Part shown: piece after piece, positions 10,982 through 20,800 of the stretch
Layout: each line of letters starts with the position of its first letter
How positions within the stretch are numbered: the first letter of the stretch is position 1
Assembly (NCBI RefSeq): GCF_028583425.1
Contig: NC_072797.1
Span: 20,370,001 to 20,434,000 of the forward strand
DNA length: 64,000 nucleotides
DNA from: Eublepharis macularius
Lineage: Eukaryota; Chordata; Lepidosauria; Squamata; Eublepharidae
Direction: 5' to 3'
Made by a program: the position numbers and the translations under genes
Notes under the pieces: model-generated
The model's input: only the letters and a program-made list of their open reading frames with translations
What the model was told of the DNA's origin: nothing
Databases searched by the model: none

Positions 10982-11516
10982 ATACTTTGGGGACTCCTTG
11001 GAGGTTGGGTGGGGCACTTGGAATGGTGTGTTATGTTCTCGGGGAATTACTGTTGGTGTGCTACAAACCTTGTGTGGCATCATAAAAACGTAAGCATTTA
11101 ATCCTAGCATAAGATTTTGTAGGTTACAGCCCGCTTTAGTTGCAATGAGAGAGGATTCAATCTCTGCTTCTGAAGGGGTGGGCTCTGGGCTGGAGAAACT
11201 TATGCTGGAATAAAACTCAGCCTTTGTGGTGCCACAAGACTTCTGTTAATTTCTATTATATTTGTGTTCTTCCTGTTGTTACCTACTCCAGCACATAGCT
11301 CTTGCTACATACTCCAGTCTAGTTTGAACTGGTATTTTATTTAGAATGTTTGCACCCCATCTTTCTTGCACTGTTTGCACCCAAGGCAGCTTACAAAGCT
11401 ATAAGGATAGCTCACAGCTGTTGTCTTGCTTGTCCTTATAGGAATGCTGAAAGAGGTAGAGTGTGATATTCCTATTTTACAAAGAGGAGGCCTGAAGCTG
11501 AGACTGTATGTATGGT

Positions 11517-11640
11517 GTATTGTCGAAGGCTTTCACGGCCGGAGAACGATGGTTGTTGTGGGTTTTCCGGGCTGTATTGCCGTGGTCTTGGCATGCCAAG
11601 ACCACGGCAATACAGCCCGGAAAACCCACAACAACCACTG
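11517..11640. repeat. Perfect palindrome from a Penelope-like terminal sequence
   Basis: Contains GTCGAAGGCTTTCACGGCC followed by a perfect 44-bp inverted repeat (11550-11593 against 11594-11637, centre GGCATGCC). I recognise this sequence as the terminal segment of a widespread squamate repeat that I associate with Penelope-like (Neptune-type) retroelements. The family name is from memory, not a search. Only the end is present, in head-to-head arrangement. Confidence 0.65.
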
Positions 11641-11825
11641 TATGTATGGTTTGCTAGATTCAGCCGGACAGTGGATAGTTGAAGGTTCAGTGTTCTGGTT
11701 CCTACAGTTCATCATAGGTCTTGCTTGTACCTCTTTTATGAAGAATAAGTTTGGAGGCATTTGCTTTTCTTCTTACCTTACTCTTGTTTTTGCCATTGTT
11801 ATTAGCTTCTTGGACAGCTTTAACC

Positions 11826-11867
11826 ATGGATATCTTTGGGGATCTCCGACGAATGAACAAACGCCAG
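11826..11867 (+). CDS. SEC11C: SEC11C coding exon 1
   Basis: Encodes [14 protein letters not shown] and ends CGCCAG/gtaaag. A pyrimidine-rich tract ending in ATTAG (to 11805) suggests the exon begins at 11806 with 20 bp of 5' UTR, joined to an upstream non-coding exon. In mammals the equivalent exon is the true first exon and encodes about 15 more residues. The upstream frame has no stop between 11806 and the ATG, so a longer N-terminus spliced from further upstream cannot be excluded. Confidence 0.85.
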
Positions 11868-14800
11868 GTAAAGCAGAAAGATGCCTAGTTTTGTGTGTAG
11901 TAGGTTGCATCTGCAGAATTCCGCAGTGGTTAGTTGGGGCTGGTTCCTGGAGGTCATACATCCTGGATTATGCTCAGTGACTTCAAAACTCAAATAGTGC
12001 CAAAATTGTGGGGTGGGGTGGAGGTGGGGGGGGGGGGGAGGAAGAGTTCATTGCACAAAAAAATAATTACAAGGCCAACAGTGCAATCCTAAGCAAAGGT
12101 AGTCCTTCTAAGCCCAGTGAACTTACAAAGGTGTAAATCTATTTAGGACTGCACTGTTAACTTTGTAACCAGTAGAAGTTGTGAGAATTTGCTGATAGAT
12201 TTGCTTGCTGTGCATAATATTTCCCTTGCTAGTTGTAGAATAGTGGAAAGATTTATGTATGTAATTCTACCTCTCGACCATTGGAAATGCTGCTCAGCTC
12301 TTTGGCTTCTGCACCAAGCATTGCTGAAGTCTGTCTTATTGTAGAATATTTATCACATTTGAGCACTTGCACTTTTGTATGAATTAAAAATATAAAAATT
12401 TAAAAAATATATTAAATATATAAATATGACCTTCAAGGTTTGCAATTTGTTTGAGAGGAGTCTGTCTTTTGTCTGAAGGTCCATAAGCTTGTTTTAAAAA
12501 TAAATGAAATGTGGGCTTCTCTGGGTGCTGAATTTTGTGTGTATTTTCTGTACTCAAAGGAGTTAGCCGTGTTAGTCTGTAGTAGCAAAAATAGAAAAGA
12601 GTCCAGTAGCACCTTTAAGACTAACCAACTTTACTGTAGCATAAGCTTTCGAGAATCACAGTTCTCTTCTTCAGATGTTGAAGAAGAGAACTGTGATTCT
12701 TGAAAGCTTATGCTACAGTAAAGTTGGTTAGTCTTAAAGGTGCTACTGGACTCTTTTCTATTTCTGTACTCAAGTGGCACGTTTCTCAAATGCACTCTTT
12801 TGGCTTTGCTGCCTCAAAAACGGATGTATGAGTTGCTCTGCCTGTAGAGCAAGATCTAATCTGTCATGGAAGGAAATGGGTTGCTCTGAGCCAAAATTTA
12901 CTGGAGGCCACATTATGCTTGAGTGCACCATACAATTTGCATATTGACTTTTTTTAGAACGTGGCAGAGGCGGCACTCTAGAAGTTTTGATATATTGTTC
13001 ACTGTTCAATTTTCTTAATCCCCAAAGTGAGAGGGTGAAAAGGCTGCCTTTTGAAAATCCTGGCCTTTGAGCAAAAGTTGACCTCTGAGAAGAATTCATT
13101 TGCTTCCAAAGTTCCATTTGTTTGTTGGTTGGTCTCCAGTTGCAATATGAAACATGGTACAGCTGGGTGCTGGAATCTTTTAAAGAAATAGTTTCTTAGA
13201 GATGCTCCAAGGTGCCTCTGGGAGGAAACAAACGTGACCAATGCATTTAAGGTGCTGAGACAGAATACGAAACTCTGGAACTGCTCAAGAGAGACTCTTT
13301 TGGCAAGAGAAGGAAGAGAATAAGTAATGAAAGTTATAGGACGCCCCAGTTACCTCCATGGTTAATTCTGTTGAAATAGACAGATGCAGCGTATCGTTGT
13401 AGTTCTATGAGTGGGCTTAAATCAGAGCATCAGCCGTTCTTTCTTCATACATTTAAACAATATAAAGGAAGCACATGCTATATTTTAGCTTTTTAATTTT
13501 AATATCTACAAGTAAAATTCCAGTAAAAGTAATTTCCACCCTTGTTTGGATGTTACATTTAAACCATACTTGATTTGTCTTTTTCCTAATCAAATATTTC
13601 AGTTCCAGTATTTGTTGCTATTGGAATTGAAAAGTAACATGAGGTACTTTTAAAATGCGTTCTCTCCGTAATTGAAAAGAAATATGCTAAATAAAATCAT
13701 GTTCTATTTTGGGTATTGGGAAGCATTCTGAGGGGTTAAGGAGCAGGTGATTCACAAAACTCGGTCCTTGTCTTAAGAACTTGAGTCAAGTGAACTTATG
13801 CGGAAGTTTGCTTGGGGTGAAAAGGTCAGGGGATTGCAAAGTAGGCCACATGTGATGAAGCTGCTCAAACTTACATTTACCTTTCCATCTCCCATCTTGC
13901 TTTTGCCTGTTCTGTGATGGCATAGCAGATGTAGGATGATTTGCAAATTGGCTGGAACGATTCCATAACCACTGTGTTGGATACTGAGACCTCTGTGGAT
14001 CCATTGCAAAACCCACAGTCTGGCTGCTGGACAGTGCAATCCTATGCAGAATGCCTCCTGTTACTCTGCATAGCATTGCACTGTCATTGAGCTCAAAGGT
14101 AGTTCACATCTGGATAACTGCCATTTGTGCAGGCAGATAGCTGCACGATCCATCACAGGTCATACACCAGATGTTAGAGCCTCCGTTCTGTCTGATTCAT
14201 TAGACCCAGCATGTGCATTCAGCTACATGTTATCAAACAAAGTATGAAAAACCCATGTCAAGCCTCACAGTAATATAACAGTTCACACAGAATTTGAATT
14301 TGGGTTTGAATTTATTAAACTTGTGATTACATACTAAGCCTTGTATTACTGTGTGAATTGTTATATTACTGTGAGGCTTGACATATTGATTGTAATATAC
14401 ATTATTGGTGTTAGTAGTCTGACGTGGGTTTTTGCTGTTTTTCTTGTGCCATATACCACGTTTCTCTCTTTTTTGATCAAGCAAAGTATGTGCATGCGTG
14501 AACTGACCTAAGCACGTGAAACGGTCTTATACTGAATTGGTCTGTCAAGGTCAGTATAGTCGACTCTTATTGGAGGTAGCTCTCCAGGGTCTCAGGCAGT
14601 AGAAGGGCATTCCCCTTACCTGCTACCTGACCTTTTTAACTGGAGGTGCTGGAGATTGAACCTGGGACGTTCTGCATGCCAAGCAGTTACATACCACTGA
14701 GTATGGCCCCACAAAGAATTGCAATCGCATGACAAAAGCGGATACTGAGAGACCTTTGAACATACGGCCTTTGTTGGCCTGTTGCTGGTTCATGGTTTCA

Positions 14801-17800
14801 GTCTTGTACCTAGTCAGAGCAGCCTGACTGGCCTAAGTACATCGGAGTTTGTAAGCTAAGCAGGGTCAGCCACCTTTACCGTCAAGGAAGATTGGGGCAG
14901 CTGTGCAGAGGAAGGCAATTGTAAACCACCTCTGCTCATCTCTGGTCTTGAAAACCTGATGAGGGCTCGCCATAAGTCAGTTGTGAGTTCGCAGTGCTTA
15001 ATTATCACCCTGACCTGCATGACCCAGGCTAGCCTGAGCTCTTAGGTGTCTCGGAAGCTAAGCAAGGTCAGCCTTGGATCCTTGGGAGACCACCAAGGAA
15101 GTCCACGGTTGTTGCACAGAGGCAGGCAAATGGCAATGGCAAACCCCCTCTCGTCTTTTGATTTGAACACCCTATTGATTTATTTATTTTATTACATTTG
15201 TAGCTCGCTCTCCCCGCAAGCGGGGTCAAAGTGGATAACATCTAAGATAAGAACAACCAGAACATAAGATAAATTTGTAACGATTTTACAAATATGAAAA
15301 CAGTTTCAGAATGCAGTGCTTGATGTCACACAGCCCCTAACATCCAAAAACTCGTGATCAGGAGGGAAGTTCAGTGCCCCCCCCCTCCCGACAGGACACC
15401 AGCTGAACAATTTGTCCACATCAGCCACCATGACCACTATGCGGTTGCCTTAAGTTGGCTGTGACTTGATGGTACTTTACACACACACACCCTATAAAAA
15501 AACTGTATCAGGTTTGTTATGAAACCAAAGGGAATCTGTTTACCTTTTCATCTTGAAAGACGGTATCTGACCTAAAAGAACCCTGAAAAATAGGGCAGCC
15601 TTAAGTCTGGGGCACTGCGCCGTCACCTTCTGCAGGCAGAGTCACTGAATGTCCTACTTTTCCTGCCTGATGAACTACTTTGTTTCTCTCCGAAGATGGC
15701 TTGGCCAGTCCGCTCCGCTTCTTGATGCTCCGTCGTTGATTGCCTTGCTTTGTCAATCTCCGTCGCAGCTCTTTCCTCATTATAAAGATACGGCACCCCA
15801 GGAAGATTCATAGTGTTGGAAAAAAGCTTTCCAATATGAAGTTTCTCTAATATTTACATCTTCCAAGTTCAGGAGGCCATTCAGATGTCTCTTCTGCCTG
15901 AAACTAATAAATTTGAGTTTGCATCACTTGGTTCTTCCTGGACCAGACAATAACATCCATTTTTTAAAAAAATCTCCGTATGCATTCTCCCCAACTCATT
16001 TGAAGTTACTTTAAATGTTGAAGTAGGTTAGTAGCTTAGGAGGGTTGCACATGAAAAGTAGAAACTGTACCACTGAGTCACAGCCCTTCCCCAAACTGAG
16101 CTCAGCATTTGCAAGGGTTCTCTCATCCGGTTGTCCTCTTCACATGCAGGTCCTCTTTTTCCAAAATGCTTCATTTCCTAGTGCTTGGACTGCAGCAGTC
16201 CCATGTAGTTTATGTCAACGTGATGCTCTGAAGATAGGTGGAGATAAATATTTTTGGATTATTCTGGGTGTACAGGTATAACTTCAGAAAATGGGGTATT
16301 TGGGTCTTCTGGATGGGAAAACCCACATTTTTGTTTTTAATCAGCTGATTGCACTCCCTGGACTGTTTTCCCTTTCTTGCAGCTCTACTACCAAGTCTTA
16401 AATTTTGCCATGATTGTGTCCTCGGCTCTCATGATCTGGAAAGGACTCATCGTGATCACGGGAAGCGAGAGCCCCATTGTTGTCGTGCTCAGGTATGTCT
16501 GTGAAGAAATCCTGCATGTCTGGTGTGAGGGGAGGCCCCCGATGTCCCAATTGGAGGGAGACCCCTATCCAAGACACTGGATCTCAGTTAAACTAAGGCA
16601 GCAAATATTGGCAAAAGCAAAGAAAGCTTATTTGAGAAAGATAATGCTACGTTCATTCGTAGCTCAATTAAAGTTACAACCTCTTGAGGATCCTTATTAT
16701 AAGCACTTTAAAACCAAATTAGTTTGCTAAGATTTATGTTACTGCAAAGAATGCCAAATGAATTAATAATGACTGGCCACTTACGTTAAGTGTTGCTAAG
16801 TGAGCAAAGACTTGCCCCACCATAGCTGCCTGGCCCATAGATTATTGGTGGCCAAGATTTCGTATTCCCTGATTTCAACATTTTTTTTTAAAAAGGAGAA
16901 ACTTCAGTGCCCCCGAACTTCAGACATAAACTATTTTCATTGAGTGATTTCTGTATATCTTGACAGGAGCAAATTATTTTTAATTTTTTAAAATACAAAT
17001 GTACAAAACCTACACAAGAACACATAAAATAAATGAAATATACCAAAAGAATAGACAACACTGTTAGTTCAAGATGGGTAGCCGTGTTAGTTTGTCTGTA
17101 GCAGTAGAAAAAAGCAAGAGTCCAGTAGCACCCATAAGACTAACAAAATTAGTGGTAGGGTATGAGCTTTTTATCTGAAGAAGCCCCTGACAACATGCCC
17201 CGCCACTGCGGTCAGCTGCAGGTCACAGGAGTGTGCTAGGGCCCTTGCTCCCACTGTTTAGTTCATTGTATGCAAGCTTGGGTTTTTTTTCCAATGACCG
17301 ATGGTGAATGTCCATACGGTTACAGAGTACAATACTGTTTGAATGTTGAAGTTATTCTTAGTGGAAGAACTATTGCTTTTAGTGGTAGGGGGGGTGTTGG
17401 GGAACGGGGTTGGGCACTGGAGAGAATGGGAGTGGGGAGGGTAATAGGGGTTATGTTGACAGGTTTTGTAAGGACAATATTAACGGTTACAAAGGTTTTT
17501 TTTATTTTTCACTTTACTATTCTTGGCTAAAGCAATTTATAAAGGTTTTTCTCTGTAATATACTTGGATATTCACTAACATGTTAAAAGCATATTTAAAC
17601 ATTTTTTTCACTAATATTATAACTATTACCATAGGAAAAAAAGATAAAAGAAGAAGAATTATAAGCATTAATGAGCATATAGTAGGAATAATGTCAAGAT
17701 ATATGTTAATACCTGTCTCAGTGACGCCAAATTATTGTACTTTACTTAATCAATGAAGATACATTTGTATATTAAAATATTTTTGAGTTAGCAATATCTA

Positions 17801-20800
17801 AGTTACTCTAAATGTATGTAGTGGAAAACTTATTTTGTACCACTGGCTATTTTTCTTGACTTTGTAACTGTTTATAAAGCATATTTAAATTTTTAAAAAA
17901 TTGGGGGTGGGGGGAATGAAATTCAGATCCTGACAATTTTTGGATCATGTATCTTCAGTATCCTATAACTTATTTATTTTCCTTCTGTATTAATAGCAGG
18001 CAAAGTACTTTATTTGTAAGCATTTTAAGTACACATGGAGGAGGAGAATCCCTGTCCACAATTCAGGCTGTATAATCCAGTTCATGCCCTCTTGTTTTGT
18101 TACAGTGGCAGTATGGAACCAGCCTTTCACAGAGGAGACCTCTTGTTCTTGACAAACTTCCGAGACGACCCCATCAGAGCTGGAGAAATCGTCGTTTTTA
18201 AAGTGGAAGGCAGAGACATCCCAATTGTGCACAGAGTAATCAAGGTTCACGAAAAGTAATGGCGCACACTCCCAAATTAAGCACTTTGCACAGTGGAAAT
18301 ATTGTTTGGCCCTTAGCTGTAGAATTTTAGAAGGAACGAATATCATACATTTAAAGAATAACTGGAAGCATAATTTGGCAACAAAACTGAGAGCCAAGCT
18401 ACAAGAGACGAATTACACAAGGAGGAACATGTGAAGGGAGTCGCAATGTTAGCCGGGAAACAGATTTAAAAGAGATCGGAAGACTTTGTCAATTTCCCCT
18501 CTCTACAGAGCCAGAGAGATCTCTGCTCAAGTTTGTTTATTTCCTCTTTGCCTCTTAGAAGGGGAGGTGAAACTGACAGAGCCTTTGGCAAGCAAAGAGG
18601 AAATTAACAAACCCTCTGAGCAGAGATCTCCCTGGCTCTGTAGAGAGGGGAAATTGACATAGCCTTCCGATTTCTTTTAAAACTCAATTTCCCTGCTAAC
18701 ATTGCAACTCCCTTCACATGCTCCTCCTCGTGTAATTCATCTCTTGTAGCTTGGCTCTGAGATTAGTAGTACATAGTGACAAAAATTAAAATCATCATTC
18801 AACCCTCCCGCCTTTAATAGTGATTGGTACAAAAAAGTACGGTTTGTACCACTAAGGTGACGTATTATAGAAGAGACATAAGATGGTTTCAGTCAAATAG
18901 AACTGGTTTTTGTATATGGAACATTAGAATCTGAAGTAAGGTACCTGGAAGGAGTGGGCTGTGGAATGGAGAACTGAATCCCTTTTTATCCTATAGGGTT
19001 GATGCTGTCAGCTGGTACGGAGCTTTAAAGAGTAATTCAGCGTCACCTGTGTTACCTTTAGCGCAGTGGAAGCCATTGCCATGTGCCTTCTTCTGACCAA
19101 TGCTAAGTAAAGATGGCATTCTGAGATCACACGGGTGGAGTCTGTCCCATGCCAGCTTTCTTATGCAATTGCGTGCGGCTCTCTTTGGGGAACTGGATCA
19201 GTACTAGCGTAGGAAGAAAACCCACAAGACTCCTTTGACTTCCCAGTTACCCAGAGGAGTGGGGATTAGCCACACTGTGACAGCCCTTGACTCTCTAACA
19301 GCACTATCGGAAGGCGCCCTTATATTGTAACTGACAGTGTGGTATGCGTATACGTAGGCTTCTACTGTATATATACCACTTCCAAGTTTAAAAACAGGAG
19401 CCGCCATTGCTTGCTTGGGCAAACTTTTTGTTCAGCTGGGCTTGCCAACGGTTCCATAGTCTGTCCCAACTCAAAGAATTAGTGTCTGATTTTAAATTTT
19501 GAGCCAATTTTATCAGCTTCTGCTGCGTCCAGACTTTCCTAAATTGCTGTGAGATACTGTTATTACATTGCTTCTTCTTTTTAATTGTGTGCCAAGGCCT
19601 CTTTGCCTGGTCTTGATGAAGAATAATTCTTCTTAATAGGCCACGAATCTTCTGTTTTGACTGCAGTATATTAACAACAGGATATGGAAGAAGTGTTTTT
19701 TAAAAAATAATCTGTCAGTAAGAGTCACACAGTGAATGCTTCGATATTTATTAAAACTCAGGAAGGGCAGCTTGTTCATGTTGGTATCTAATCTTTGTGT
19801 TTTGCAAACATTTGATGCGTGACTTTCAATGAAGGTGCTAATGAATCTGCCCATGCTGTTGGCTTGCAGAGAAAACGGCAACATCAAATTTCTGACCAAG
19901 GGCGATAATAATGAAGTTGATGATAGAGGCTTGTACAAAGAAGGTCAGAACTGGCTCGAAAAGAAGGACGTCGTAGGAAGAGCGCGAGGGTAAGAGAGGG
20001 CCTGGCCTGCGCTTTGCTTCTTTGGTAATGAAGGACAAGAAGTGCGATTTTTAAATAGGGATATGAGGCACCCTCATGAGATTTTCAGCCTTGCTGCTTC
20101 TTTCCTCCTGCCAGAATTGTGGGTATCCACGGAAAGTCCAATCTGCAAGAAGCTGGGCTGGAATTATTTGTGTCGCTATACGAATTCTTGCTTCAGTGGT
20201 AGATCCCAGATGTTTTGGACATCTGTACTTCATTCTGAGTTGGATTGCATCACGAGTTATGTAGTCACTGCATGAATTATATTATTCTTGAGTGGTTTTC
20301 ATCATATTTGTAATCCGTCTCTAGTCCCAGTGAGAAAGGTAGACTATAAATGAAGCTGCTGCTAGTTCTCGTAGAAATGTATTTTGCTCATTTTTGCAAC
20401 AGGGAGCATGAAGGATTTTTTTTCTTGTCCTGCCTAGTGTAGTTGCTTAACCTAACATTGACTTTGCTTATTTTAGCAATTTTTAACCCTCAGATTCTCA
20501 AACTCTGTAGTCATGAGAAACTTGGATTTTTGAAAAAGTAATTGATACTTCCTATTTTAGCAAAAAGATGGGAGCCGCGCAAAAATGTCTTGGAAATTTC
20601 CCGCTGGTGATACGTTGCTGATTTGGCTTTCTGGTATAAATGCTGCTTTAAAGTGGTTAATGGTGTTTTTCTTCTGTCAATCAGGTTTTTGCCTTACGTT
20701 GGAATGGTGACCATAATCATGAATGACTATCCAAAATTCAAGGTAAGGAAAGATTTCATTTCATTTGTTTACATGCACACCCAACATCCCGTTCTTCCAA

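Noticed and set aside
11426-11980. 184-residue plus-strand open frame overlapping SEC11C exon 1
   Set aside because: It runs through the palindromic Penelope-type repeat, the splice acceptor and the exon in the wrong frame; SEC11C conservation is in another frame.
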